From positions 1 to 64,000 of the forward strand of contig JAGXGH010000012.1 in NCBI GenBank assembly GCA_024636835.1: a stretch of DNA of 64,000 nt, in the 5' to 3' direction. The position numbers and the translations under genes are program-made. Position 1 is the stretch's first letter, and every line of letters begins with the position of its first letter. Below the pieces are notes generated by a model. The model had not been told where the DNA came from. It searched no databases and saw only the letters and a list, made by a program, of their open reading frames with translations. Shown here in pieces: positions 18,232-27,128 of this stretch. The DNA comes from Verrucomicrobiales bacterium. GTDB taxonomy: Bacteria > Verrucomicrobiota > Verrucomicrobiia > Verrucomicrobiales > SLCJ01.

Positions 18232-19344
18232 GTGATATCTAAATCTAACATCCTCATTGCTTGCGGCGGGACCGGAGGACACTTGTTTCCCGGGATTGCC
18301 GTGGCGCAGGAAATTACCAAGCAAGGAGGGAAGGCGATTCTGCTGATTTCGGAGAAAGCGATCGACAAAACAGCGTCGGACGATTATCCGGAGCTGACGT
18401 TTGTCCCGCTTCCGGCGATAGCGATGCCGCGAGTGTTGTCGCTCAAATTTCCGATGTTCTTGTGGCGGTTCTTCCGCTCGCTCTCGGAGTGTCGAAGCAT
18501 TCTAAGGCGCTACGACATTACCTCCGTGATTGGCATGGGTGGGTTCACCTCGTTGCCGCCGGTGATTGCGGGGCATCGAGCCAAGTTGCCAACTTTTGTT
18601 CACGACTCCAATGCGTTTCCTGGAAAGGCGAACCGTTTGGCAGCTAGGTTTTGCGATGAAGTTTTCATCGGGATGGAGGCAACGGCAAAATATTTTACAG
18701 CTTACAAAACTTCACTCGTCGGCACGCCGGTGCGCGAGGCGATTCTTTCCCGCCGCGATGCAAGCGCCGAAGATAAATCAGCAGCGCGCGAAAGTCTGGG
18801 ATTGGATGGTGAGCGGATGACGGTCGTCGTCACGGGTGGAAGCCAAGGCGCACGCGCGGTGAATTCGGCGATGGTTGCCGCCTTGGAGAAACTTCCTGCC
18901 GACGCGTTGCAAGTGTTCTGGATCACCGGGCCGAACGAGTATCAGCGAGTGAACGAAGAAGTGGCGAAGTTAAAGCAGACCGTGAAAGTGGTCGACTTTT
19001 GTAGTCGCATGGAAGACGCGCTGATTGCGGCCGATATCGCAGTGGCGAGAGCGGGTGCATCGACCTTGACGGAGTTTTCCGCAGTTGGTTTGCCTGCGAT
19101 TTTGATACCCTATCCGTTTGCTGCTGATGATCATCAGACGCACAACGCGAAGAATTACGCGGATCGCGGAGCGGCGTTGTTGTTCCATGAAAACGAGCTT
19201 GGTGAGGGAGTTTTAGCAGACACATTGAGTGCTCTAGCTGAAGATAGAGAACGACTTCAAGAGATGTCTTCAGCGATGGCTGTGATGTTCCAGGATTCTC
19301 CTGCGGAGACGATTGCAAATCGCGTGCTGCAAGTGGAAAAGTAA
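18232..19344 (+). CDS. murG: UDP-GlcNAc:undecaprenyl-PP-MurNAc-pentapeptide GlcNAc transferase MurG
   Basis: A 370-residue GT28 glycosyltransferase that converts lipid I to lipid II at the inner face of the membrane. The start codon is GTG at 18232; the glycine-rich loop ACGGTGGHLFPG begins only ten residues later, so no later start is possible. Further motifs: GMGGFTSLPPVIAG, VTGGSQGARAVN and ARAGASTLTEF. An 8-codon frame (ATG 18206 to TAG 18230-18232) ends on the first base of the murG start codon and may couple its translation. It ends 3 bp before murC-murB. Confidence 0.94.
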   Translation: MISKSNILIACGGTGGHLFPGIAVAQEITKQGGKAILLISEKAIDKTASDDYPELTFVPLPAIAMPRVLSLKFPMFLWRFFRSLSECRSILRRYDITSVIGMGGFTSLPPVIAGHRAKLPTFVHDSNAFPGKANRLAARFCDEVFIGMEATAKYFTAYKTSLVGTPVREAILSRRDASAEDKSAARESLGLDGERMTVVVTGGSQGARAVNSAMVAALEKLPADALQVFWITGPNEYQRVNEEVAKLKQTVKVVDFCSRMEDALIAADIAVARAGASTLTEFSAVGLPAILIPYPFAADDHQTHNAKNYADRGAALLFHENELGEGVLADTLSALAEDRERLQEMSSAMAVMFQDSPAETIANRVLQVEK

Positions 19345-19347
19345 CCA

Positions 19348-21681
19348 ATGACAGATTCCGCAAATTCCGCCAGTTATCTCGACGCGCTCTCAACTGGGAG
19401 CGAGTCCCTTCGTGTGCATTTGATCGGAGTTGCGGGTTCGGGAATGAGTGGAATCGCGGAGATGCTTCTGCAGATAGGTCATCGGGTGAGTGGCTCAGAT
19501 AGAGTGAGTTCTCAAGAGACTGCGCGATTGATCGAACACGGGTTGGAATTCACCTCGCCTCACACTTCGGGCTGCGTTGGCGGAGTGGATCTTGTGATCT
19601 ATTCCTCAGCAATTAAACCGGGAAATGTCGCTTACGATGCGGCGAGCGATGCGGGAACGACGATGATCCGCCGCGCGGATGCCCTCGCAGCGATCTTGAA
19701 CGGACGGCGCGGAATCGTCGTTGCGGGAACACACGGCAAGACGACAACTTCATCGCTGACGGCGCATATGTTGCGCATCGGTGGTGTGAAGCCTGGACAC
19801 TACGTCGGCGCGGAAATCCCCCTATTAGGAACGAACGCCCACGTCGAGGCGGACATGGGGTATTTTGTCGCCGAGGGCGATGAGAGCGACGGTACGCTGG
19901 TGAAATACCATCCCGAGCACACAATTCTTCTGAACATCGAAGAGGATCATCTCGACTTTTATTCGGGTCTCGATGAGATCAATGTGGTGTTTTGCCAGCT
20001 TTGCGATCAGACTTCCGGCACGATCTACTATTGTAAAGCGGATGAGCACGCTGCGGCGATGTGCGCTAAACGCAAGAATACGGTCAGCTATGGGTGGGAT
20101 GACTCGTGCGACATTTACGCGCAAGGTGTCACCTTTACCCGCCGGATGACCCAGTTCAGCGTGACGCGTGACGGCAAGGATCTCGGAGAATTTGTGCTCG
20201 GTGTGCCGGGTAATCACAATGTGCTTAACGCTCTTGCGGCGATCGCTTTGGCTCAAGATTTGGGTGTAGATGATACATCGATCCGCGAGGCCTTGAAAAC
20301 ATTCCACGGCGCTCGCCGGCGATTCGAAGCCCGTTACCGCTCGGATCGCTTTACGTTGATCGATGACTACGGTCATCATCCAACCGAGATCGAGGCGACA
20401 CTTGGCGCTGGAAAATCCATTGATCCACAGCGTTTGTTGGTGCTCTTTCAACCGCATCGCTATTCGCGGACACTGAGACTTCGCGATGAATTCGGCGAGG
20501 CGTTTTGGATGGCGAATTCGGTCGTGGTTTCCGGAATTTATCCAGCCAGTGAACAAGCTATAGAGGGAGTGACCGGCCAGATGATTGTCGATGCGATTGG
20601 AGAGAACGCGAAAGCGAAGGAGTTGGATGTCACCAGCAAATATATCGAGGTGTTGAAGCAGGCGCGTTTAGCGATTGGTAATATGCTGCGCCCCGGCGAT
20701 ATGGTGATGACCCTGGGGGCGGGAAATGTTCACGAATGCGCGACACCGCTCGCTCGTGATATGGCGACGCTTGATGCGCTCATCGATGCCAGTGGCGAGA
20801 GCGATATCAGTGCCCGGCTCTATGAGCCGATGCGACGGCACACAACGATTTTGATCGGTGGTCCTGCGCAATTCTGGTTAGAACCAACGACTTTTGATGG
20901 GTTCGCGGGGATTGTTCGTTATTGCCGTAAGAATGGAATTCCGGTGCGCGTGGTCGGTCGTGGATCGAATTTATTAGTGCGCGATGGCGGGATTCCAGGA
21001 GTGGTGATTCACCCTGCTGGTGGTGAGTTTACCGATACCAAAGTCAAGGGAATGAGAATCGTTGCCGGAGTTGGCACGCGGTTTAAGAAGTTAACAGCGG
21101 TCGCTCGCGAGGCAGGGATTCACGGTTTTGAATGGATGGAAGGTATCCCTGGGAATGTTGGTGGAGGATTGCGGATGAACGCTGGTGCGATGGGGTGGAG
21201 CACCTTCGATAATGTGGTTTCGGTGTTGCTTGTGAACAGCGAGGGAGTGCTGGAGTGGCGACCTGGATCGAAAATGGTCGCCAACTACCGCAACGTGCCC
21301 GAGTTGACCGAAGAGTTCGCATTGGCTGCGACCTTTGAGGGCACCGCAGGTGAGCCCGATGACATCGCTGCTGAGATCGAACGTTCGCGCACTCATCGCA
21401 AGTCGAGCCAACCGATCGCCGCGAGTGCGGGATGTATTTTCAAAAACCCGCAGGAATGTCCCGCGGGTAAATTGGTCGATGAACTGGGGATGAAATCGGT
21501 TACTATCGGCAACGCTCAAGTGTCAGATATCCACGGGAATTTCATCGTTAATACCGGCGGAGCAAAGGCGCGTGATGTGCTCGGATTAATCGAAAAGATC
21601 AAAGTGAAAGCGAAGCAAGAGCGCAACATTGAGATGCACACCGAGGTGCAGATCATTGGTGAAGACGAAGTGACATTTTAG
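19348..21681 (+). CDS. murC-murB: Fused MurC-MurB: UDP-MurNAc--L-alanine ligase / UDP-GlcNAc-enolpyruvate reductase
   Basis: A single 777-residue frame holding two consecutive peptidoglycan enzymes. Residues ~20-475 are MurC: GVAGSGMSGIAEML, the ATP loop GTHGKTT at 127-133, EGDESDGT and DDYGHHPTEI. Residues ~490-777 are MurB, an FAD enzyme reducing UDP-GlcNAc-enolpyruvate: GRGSN at 537-541, IPGNVGGGLRMNAGA, AGCIFKNP and a C-terminal EVQIIGEDEV. MurB makes the substrate of MurC, so the fusion joins consecutive steps in reverse order. Such fusions are known in a few lineages; Chlamydia instead fuses MurC to Ddl. There is no stop or frameshift between the two parts. Confidence 0.95.
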   Translation: MTDSANSASYLDALSTGSESLRVHLIGVAGSGMSGIAEMLLQIGHRVSGSDRVSSQETARLIEHGLEFTSPHTSGCVGGVDLVIYSSAIKPGNVAYDAASDAGTTMIRRADALAAILNGRRGIVVAGTHGKTTTSSLTAHMLRIGGVKPGHYVGAEIPLLGTNAHVEADMGYFVAEGDESDGTLVKYHPEHTILLNIEEDHLDFYSGLDEINVVFCQLCDQTSGTIYYCKADEHAAAMCAKRKNTVSYGWDDSCDIYAQGVTFTRRMTQFSVTRDGKDLGEFVLGVPGNHNVLNALAAIALAQDLGVDDTSIREALKTFHGARRRFEARYRSDRFTLIDDYGHHPTEIEATLGAGKSIDPQRLLVLFQPHRYSRTLRLRDEFGEAFWMANSVVVSGIYPASEQAIEGVTGQMIVDAIGENAKAKELDVTSKYIEVLKQARLAIGNMLRPGDMVMTLGAGNVHECATPLARDMATLDALIDASGESDISARLYEPMRRHTTILIGGPAQFWLEPTTFDGFAGIVRYCRKNGIPVRVVGRGSNLLVRDGGIPGVVIHPAGGEFTDTKVKGMRIVAGVGTRFKKLTAVAREAGIHGFEWMEGIPGNVGGGLRMNAGAMGWSTFDNVVSVLLVNSEGVLEWRPGSKMVANYRNVPELTEEFALAATFEGTAGEPDDIAAEIERSRTHRKSSQPIAASAGCIFKNPQECPAGKLVDELGMKSVTIGNAQVSDIHGNFIVNTGGAKARDVLGLIEKIKVKAKQERNIEMHTEVQIIGEDEVTF

Positions 21682-21688
21682 AGAAAGT

Positions 21689-22606
21689 ATGAATACGATC
21701 GAAAAAGAATCATTGATAGCCGTCCTTATGGGCGGTCCAGGCTACGAGCGTGAAGTGTCGTTGGCGTCTGGGAGAAGTGTGGTGAAAGCGCTGCAAGACG
21801 CGGGTTACAATGCGGTGCCCGTTGACGTGACTACCAAACATGTCGATCTGCCGGAGGGAACGGCTGTCGCTTTCAATGTGATTCACGGAACTTTTGGTGA
21901 AGATGGAGGACTGCAGCGAGTGATCGGCGGAATGGGTGTGCCATATACGGGTGCGGGTGTGGCGTCTAGTGAGTTGGCCTTTGATAAGGTGGACTCGAAG
22001 CGTGCCTTCGTCGCTGCGAACGTTCCGACCCCGGCCTCGGAGATTATTAAGCCGGGTGAGATGCCGAAAATGAGTCTGCCTTTGGTGGTGAAACCTGCTC
22101 GCGAGGGGTCGAGTGTCGGCGTGCATCTGGTGCATGCACAGGAGAATTTACAAGCGGCACTGGATGATGTTGCGAAGTATGGCGAAGAGATTTTGATCGA
22201 GCAACTGATTGTCGGCAAAGAACTGACTGTAGGTGTTCTCGGTGATGAGGTTTTCCCTGTTGTCCAGATTTGTCCGCGCTCTGGTTTCTATGACATGAGT
22301 AACAAATACCCATGGATGGCCGGGGGCGGGGGGACGGACTATTTTTGCCCCGCCGACCTGTCGCCTGAGGTGACAGAAAGCGTTCAGGCCGCTGCTTTGA
22401 CGGCGCACCAGTCGCTGGGAATCGAAGTCTACTCTCGCGTCGATGTTTTGCTCGATGAAGATAACCAACCATGGGTGCTCGAGGCGAATACCATCCCCGG
22501 CATGACAGAGAGTAGTTTGTTACCCAAAGCCGCGCGAGCCGCGGGCATCGAATTCGCCGAACTCTGTGTGAAAATTATTGATTTATCGATTCAAAAGCAG
22601 TCTTAA
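21689..22606 (+). CDS. ddl: D-alanine--D-alanine ligase
   Basis: A 305-residue ATP-grasp ligase that makes D-Ala-D-Ala for MurF. The N-terminal VLMGGPGYEREVSLASG is the family start motif. PLVVKPAREGSSVGV and EILIEQLIVGKELTVGVL line the ATP site, and the C-terminal VLEANTIPGMTESSLLPKAA matches the Ddl NTxPGMT motif. The gene is separate from MurC-MurB, which ends 7 bp upstream. Confidence 0.95.
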   Translation: MNTIEKESLIAVLMGGPGYEREVSLASGRSVVKALQDAGYNAVPVDVTTKHVDLPEGTAVAFNVIHGTFGEDGGLQRVIGGMGVPYTGAGVASSELAFDKVDSKRAFVAANVPTPASEIIKPGEMPKMSLPLVVKPAREGSSVGVHLVHAQENLQAALDDVAKYGEEILIEQLIVGKELTVGVLGDEVFPVVQICPRSGFYDMSNKYPWMAGGGGTDYFCPADLSPEVTESVQAAALTAHQSLGIEVYSRVDVLLDEDNQPWVLEANTIPGMTESSLLPKAARAAGIEFAELCVKIIDLSIQKQS

Positions 22607-22614
22607 CTGTGAAA

Positions 22615-22631
22615 CAATCTTAACAAGATTG
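22615..22631 (+). repeat. Short hairpin between ddl and ftsQ
   Basis: A perfect 7-bp inverted repeat (CAATCTT / AAGATTG) with a 3-nt loop, 8 bp after the ddl stop and ~45 bp before the ftsQ start. It has no T-run on the + strand, so it is not a standard terminator; it could be an mRNA stability or pausing hairpin. Confidence 0.45.
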
Positions 22632-22676
22632 TCAGTCGAGTTCTCACAGCTCCAAAACACAATCCATCAACGTCCT

Positions 22677-23759
22677 ATGCCTCCTAGAAAATCCATTACA
22701 TCTCACTCACGCTCAGGGTCTTCCCGTAAGGGTGACGATTGGCGCGTGCTCAATGTGCGGTCGGACTCTCGGAAGAGTCGGGGGATTCGTCGCGCGGTGG
22801 TGATTCGTCAGACATTCAAGATAGCTATGTGCACCATTGCCTTGGTGATGGCTTTCGTGATGGTGAAGCATGCGTTTCATCGGATGCTCTTTCAGAACGA
22901 GCACTTTTCCTTGCAGGATATTGAATTCCGGACTGACGGAAAGTTGTCGCGTGCTGTAGTTCTCGATAAAACGGGTCTCGTCGGAAGCGAGAATTTGCTC
23001 GAACTCGACCTGCAGAAGGTGGAGAACGTGATTAGTCAATTGCCAACCGTTGCCGAGGTCAAGGTGGAGAAGCGTTTGCCGAATGGTTTGTCCATCGAGA
23101 TCAGCGAGCGCCAACCGGTCGCGTGGTTGTCTTGTTCTTCGCTGGGGATTCGTCCGCGTAGCTCGACCTCAGGTCAACTCATCGATGCCGAGGGACATGC
23201 CATTGCCTGCGATCGTTTGCGGATTGAATACATGTCGTTCCCGGTGATCGAAGTGAGTGACCTTACTGCAGTAGTGACTGGACGTAAGATCGAGTCTGAT
23301 TCCCTCAAGGCGGCACTTCATTGTCTGGACAAGGGATCCGATATTTTGATGCCGATCCGTGCATCGATCACCGAGATTCATGCCCGTAATGATTACTCCT
23401 TGCTGGTTGTATTAAATTCTGGTGAAGAGGCGATTATTTCCAATGACCAGGTCGAGAGCGACATGACGCGTTTTGCCACGGCCTATCAGGAACTGAGTCG
23501 CAAACTCGTGGATCAACGTGCATGGAGAGTGAATTTGCTCGCTCAGCGCAACGTTCCCTTGGTTTTTCTCGAGCGGACGCGCGAATCCCGACCCCGACCG
23601 GACGTGCATTCTGCCCGAAATGAGTCTGAACCGATGATCCTGCGTGCGCGGGCGGTTGATCCAGATAGTCTACAACCCCTCAACGAATCGCGCGAAAGCG
23701 GAGGAAACCGTGGAAGTTCAGTTGACGACGATCTCTCAGCCATATTGAATCGCGGTTGA
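22677..23759 (+). CDS. ftsQ: Cell-division protein FtsQ (POTRA domain)
   Basis: Using the ATG at 22677 the protein is 360 residues: a ~45-residue basic Ser/Arg-rich cytoplasmic tail, one membrane segment (about 47-65), then a POTRA domain (about 72-145; LLELDLQKVENVISQLPTVAEVKVEKRLPNG is the typical fold pattern) and the FtsQ beta domain. FtsQ scaffolds FtsB/FtsL. The frame stays open into the end of ddl (from 22578), but that extension overlaps ddl and lacks family features. The C-terminal ~55 residues are polar and Arg/Ser-rich, probably disordered. Confidence 0.88.
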   Translation: MPPRKSITSHSRSGSSRKGDDWRVLNVRSDSRKSRGIRRAVVIRQTFKIAMCTIALVMAFVMVKHAFHRMLFQNEHFSLQDIEFRTDGKLSRAVVLDKTGLVGSENLLELDLQKVENVISQLPTVAEVKVEKRLPNGLSIEISERQPVAWLSCSSLGIRPRSSTSGQLIDAEGHAIACDRLRIEYMSFPVIEVSDLTAVVTGRKIESDSLKAALHCLDKGSDILMPIRASITEIHARNDYSLLVVLNSGEEAIISNDQVESDMTRFATAYQELSRKLVDQRAWRVNLLAQRNVPLVFLERTRESRPRPDVHSARNESEPMILRARAVDPDSLQPLNESRESGGNRGSSVDDDLSAILNRG

Positions 23760-23792
23760 GTTTATAGTAATTTTGGCCGAGAGCACACACTG

Positions 23793-25013
23793 ATGGCAAA
23801 ATCGCAGATTTATGTTGGATTGGAGATTGGCACCACTGAGATCAGTGTGGTCGTTGGCGAAGTGAAGCCTGACGGCGCCATTAAGATCCTTGGTGTGGCG
23901 ACGACGCCTTCGCGTGGAGTTCGAAAAGGTGAGATCATCGATTTCGAAACGGCTCAGACATGCCTTCATGATGCATTGGTTCGCGCCGAGGATCGTAGCG
24001 ATGTCATGATCCGCAATGTGTTCTTAAGCATCACTGGTGGGCATATTGAATCGCTGAATAACCGCGGCTGCCTGCGGATGCCCGACGACGCGAGCGAGAT
24101 CACTGAGGAGGACGTCGAAGAGGTGAAAAACATCGCCCGTGATGTATCCATCCCTAAGGAGAATGTGTTCCTCCATAGTGTGATCCAACATTACCATGTC
24201 GACGGTCAGAATCGTATTCTCGATCCGATCGGCAGGCAGGGCGATAAACTCGAGGCGGACTATCACATTATCCATGGCATTCGTAATCGGATTCAAAACT
24301 CGATTCGCTGTGTGCGGGAAATTCCACTGGAAGTCGAAGATGTCATTTTTGCTCCGCTCGCATCCGCGCAAGTGGTGCTCAACCGCGAAGCTAAAGAGCG
24401 TGGTGCGCTGATGATCGATATCGGCGGCGGCACCACGGACTACGTGCTTTACCGCGACGGGGTGATTGTTGATAGCGGATGTATACCGGTTGGTGGAGAT
24501 CACGTGACCAACGACATTGCAGCAGTGTTGAAAATCCCACTTTCAAAAGCAGAAAAGCTCAAATGTGAGGAGGGATGTGCGATTCCAGGCGATGAAGGAG
24601 CTCCGCCGATTATCTATCTCGCGGATGAGACTGGTTTTGTTGGACGCGATGTGGAGCGAGAAGTGCTCGACTCCATCATCAATGCGCGGCTCGGTGAAGT
24701 GTTGGACCTTCTTTACGACAATATCGACCGTGGCCCAGGGCTCGAAGGTATTGGTGCTGGTGTATTCCTTACTGGTGGGAGTAGCCGTATGCTTGGTCTC
24801 GACAGACTGGTCGAAGAGGTTTTCCGTATGCCGGTGCATCGTTCCAAATCCACTTCTGTTAGCGGGCTCACGGCAACATTCGAAGACCCACGTTACTCAA
24901 CAGCGATAGGCCTTATCCGCTACGCGCAGATTCAAGATGCCGAAACATCACGCGGCCGAGGACTCAGCGGCTTTCTCAAGGATAAGTTTGGCCGCTTCCT
25001 CGGCAAACGCTGA
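23793..25013 (+). CDS. ftsA: Cell-division protein FtsA
   Basis: A 406-residue actin-like ATPase that anchors FtsZ filaments to the membrane. N-terminal VGLEIGTTEISVVVGEV is the phosphate-1 loop, ALMIDIGGGTTDYVLYRDG phosphate 2, and GVFLTGGSSRMLGL the adenosine motif. The SHS2-like 1C region lies between. The last ~19 residues (GLSGFLKDKFGRFLGKR) form an amphipathic basic helix fitting the membrane-targeting sequence of FtsA. It is followed 112 bp later by ftsZ. Confidence 0.95.
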   Translation: MAKSQIYVGLEIGTTEISVVVGEVKPDGAIKILGVATTPSRGVRKGEIIDFETAQTCLHDALVRAEDRSDVMIRNVFLSITGGHIESLNNRGCLRMPDDASEITEEDVEEVKNIARDVSIPKENVFLHSVIQHYHVDGQNRILDPIGRQGDKLEADYHIIHGIRNRIQNSIRCVREIPLEVEDVIFAPLASAQVVLNREAKERGALMIDIGGGTTDYVLYRDGVIVDSGCIPVGGDHVTNDIAAVLKIPLSKAEKLKCEEGCAIPGDEGAPPIIYLADETGFVGRDVEREVLDSIINARLGEVLDLLYDNIDRGPGLEGIGAGVFLTGGSSRMLGLDRLVEEVFRMPVHRSKSTSVSGLTATFEDPRYSTAIGLIRYAQIQDAETSRGRGLSGFLKDKFGRFLGKR

Positions 25014-25125
25014 GAATTGCTATAAAAACTTCCAAGATGACCTCGTCAAGCCTCTCCGTTTCATTCATCATGAGGTAGCGAATTGAGGTGAGCACCCTAT
25101 ATTGTATCTTACCCCCGAAAAATTT

Positions 25126-26832
25126 ATGATCGAATTCAACCAAAACGAGCAGCAGGAAATCCCCGAAGCCGCAGCGTCGACCGCTAAAATCATTGGCGTA
25201 GGTGGAGCGGGCAGCAATGTCGTCGACCGCTTGGCCATGGAATCCATGGACGGAGCAGGCCTACTAAGTGTCCACACCGACGTGCGTGCGCTGGCGAATG
25301 CCGTGACCAGCAACCGTGTGCAGTTAGGTAAGAAATTGACCCACGGTCTAGGTGCCGGTGGCGATCCTGAAATTGGTCGTCAAGCAGCACTCGAAGCCGA
25401 AGAAGAAATTCGCGCCGCAGTGAACCGCTACAAAATGGTTTTCGTGTGCGTCGGTCTCGGTGGCGGCACCGGATCTGGTGCTGCTCCTGAAGTGGTGCGC
25501 ATGGCGCGCGAAGCCGGGGCGTTCGTCGTCGCGTTCGTTACCATGCCATTCTCGTTCGAAGGCCCACGGAGACTCAAGCAGGCGAACGAGGCCTTGGAAG
25601 CAATGCGCCGCGAGGCCAATGCTTTGATCACGTTTGATAATGACCGCATGGGTGAACTCATTGTCGAGAGTGATGGCATCCAGAAAGCATTCGAAGAGTG
25701 CGATAAATTGATCGCCGGGAGTATTCGTGGAGTAGCCGCATTGGTTACCCGTCCGGGTTTGATCAAGATCGGCCTCGACGATCTACTCACCGCACTGCGC
25801 AATTCTGATTCGCGTTGTTTGTTTGGCAGCGGTCGTGCAAGCGGTGAAAACCGTGCGAAGGAAGCGCTTCGATTGGCGCTCAATAGTCCGCTCTTGACGA
25901 AGGGCAAAATGTTCTCGTCCGCGAGCAATATCTTGGTGCACATCACCGGCGGGGAAGACCTGCGCTTACACGAGATCGAAGGTCTGATGCGCGAACTCGG
26001 GAAGTCCGTTCCAGAAGAGGCTCAACTGCTCTTTGGTGCAGCGATCGATCCAGCGCTGAAGAAGGAGCTTTCTGTGACTTTGTTCAGCTCACTTTCTCAC
26101 GATTCGGGAAAGTCTGAGGAGGTACTGCCAATGGCCGCAGAGACCATGCCTCCTGTCGAAGCTGACGAGCCAGAGGCCAAGGAGGAGAATGTCGAAGATT
26201 CTGAGGTTTCGGAGTCAGAGAATGCTCCGGAGTCAGAAAAAGAGACTGAGAGCTCGCTGTTCGATGAACCTACATCCACTGCAGATGAGAGTGAAGAGAC
26301 TGCCGACAATAGCGATGAAGAGGTTTTATTGATCGATGACTCGCCGTCAATCGAAGAAACAAAGAACGAGGATTATGAGCCTGACATGGAAGCTCACCCC
26401 GAGCCTGAGGCTCCAGTAGAAGAGCCTGAGCCATCTCAAGAGAGCGATAAACCAGAGTCCAAGGAGTCCCCTGAAGAGGATGATTCCGCGTTTATGTCAA
26501 AACCTCGTACGATGTCCCGGCCTGAGTCGCAAGATGATGAAAGACATGTTTTCGTGAATGATCCCACAGTACGTATCCCACTCCGCCCCGAGGTGGTACG
26601 TGATTCTAGCGATGCTCCGAAGACGGAACAATCCAGCAGTGATACTCGTCACCAAGGTTCACGCCAGGGTTTGGACGACCCGAACGAATCAGAGAAATCG
26701 ACCAAGAAAGGCCAACCTCAACTCGATCTTGAGAAGTCAGGTGAGGGTCGTTTCGCCAAGTCTGAGCCAACGATTATCGACGGTGAAGATCTCGATACTC
26801 CGGCCTATTTGCGTAAGCGCAAACGCCGCTAG
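25126..26832 (+). CDS. ftsZ: Cell-division GTPase FtsZ with long acidic linker and altered T7 loop
   Basis: A 568-residue tubulin homologue (start ATG 25126; a TTG at 25102 is less likely). GTP-binding parts are intact: GGAGSNVVDRL at ~26-36 and the T4 signature GGGTGSG at 112-118. The T7 catalytic loop, NVDFAD in E. coli, reads KIGLDD here (214-219): Asn207 is replaced by Lys and Asp209 by Gly, while Asp212 is kept as D219. Residues ~326-555 are a Glu/Asp/Ser/Pro-rich linker several times longer than the E. coli one. The end, LDTPAYLRKRKRR, resembles the conserved C-terminal peptide (IPAFLR type) that binds FtsA/ZipA, followed by basic residues. Last gene of the dcw cluster; no terminator is seen. 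Confidence 0.95.
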   Translation: MIEFNQNEQQEIPEAAASTAKIIGVGGAGSNVVDRLAMESMDGAGLLSVHTDVRALANAVTSNRVQLGKKLTHGLGAGGDPEIGRQAALEAEEEIRAAVNRYKMVFVCVGLGGGTGSGAAPEVVRMAREAGAFVVAFVTMPFSFEGPRRLKQANEALEAMRREANALITFDNDRMGELIVESDGIQKAFEECDKLIAGSIRGVAALVTRPGLIKIGLDDLLTALRNSDSRCLFGSGRASGENRAKEALRLALNSPLLTKGKMFSSASNILVHITGGEDLRLHEIEGLMRELGKSVPEEAQLLFGAAIDPALKKELSVTLFSSLSHDSGKSEEVLPMAAETMPPVEADEPEAKEENVEDSEVSESENAPESEKETESSLFDEPTSTADESEETADNSDEEVLLIDDSPSIEETKNEDYEPDMEAHPEPEAPVEEPEPSQESDKPESKESPEEDDSAFMSKPRTMSRPESQDDERHVFVNDPTVRIPLRPEVVRDSSDAPKTEQSSSDTRHQGSRQGLDDPNESEKSTKKGQPQLDLEKSGEGRFAKSEPTIIDGEDLDTPAYLRKRKRR

Positions 26833-26919
26833 TAAGAAGTCCTTCATATGAGATGCAATCCGGTAAAATTCCGCTTGCGTCACTACCGATGATGAGGACA
26901 TAGTTCGCCTCTCGGTTCA

Positions 26920-26996
26920 CGGGCTGTAGCGCAGTTTGGTAGCGCGCCTGCATGGGGTGCAGGAGGTCGCAGGTTCGAATCCTGTCAGCCCGACCA
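26920..26996 (+). tRNA. tRNA-Pro (anticodon GGG)
   Basis: A 77-nt cloverleaf with the CCA end encoded. The acceptor stem CGGGCTG pairs with CAGCCCG, and C1-G72 is typical of bacterial tRNA-Pro. The anticodon stem CCTGC/GCAGG holds the loop ATGGGGT with anticodon GGG (reads CCC/CCU). The T arm is CAGG-TTCGAAT-CCTG. It stands alone, 87 bp after ftsZ, and marks the border to carbohydrate genes. Confidence 0.96.
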
Positions 26997-27128
26997 TTTT
27001 CTCAATGATATGGGGGTAAATCCCATCGCTGTGATCTTATTTTCAAGGTAATAGCTGGAAATTGCACCATGAGTGATTATCGCTCGTGCAGATGAAATGG
27101 GTCTCCGTGTTCGATGCGTTGGGAGGGT

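Noticed and set aside
22578-22676. Longer FtsQ start overlapping ddl
   Set aside because: The extra 33 residues overlap ddl and precede the natural basic tail; ATG 22677 fits the FtsQ topology.
27014-27035. ATGGG...CCCAT hairpin after the tRNA as a terminator
   Set aside because: Five-bp stem with no adjacent T-run; too weak to call.
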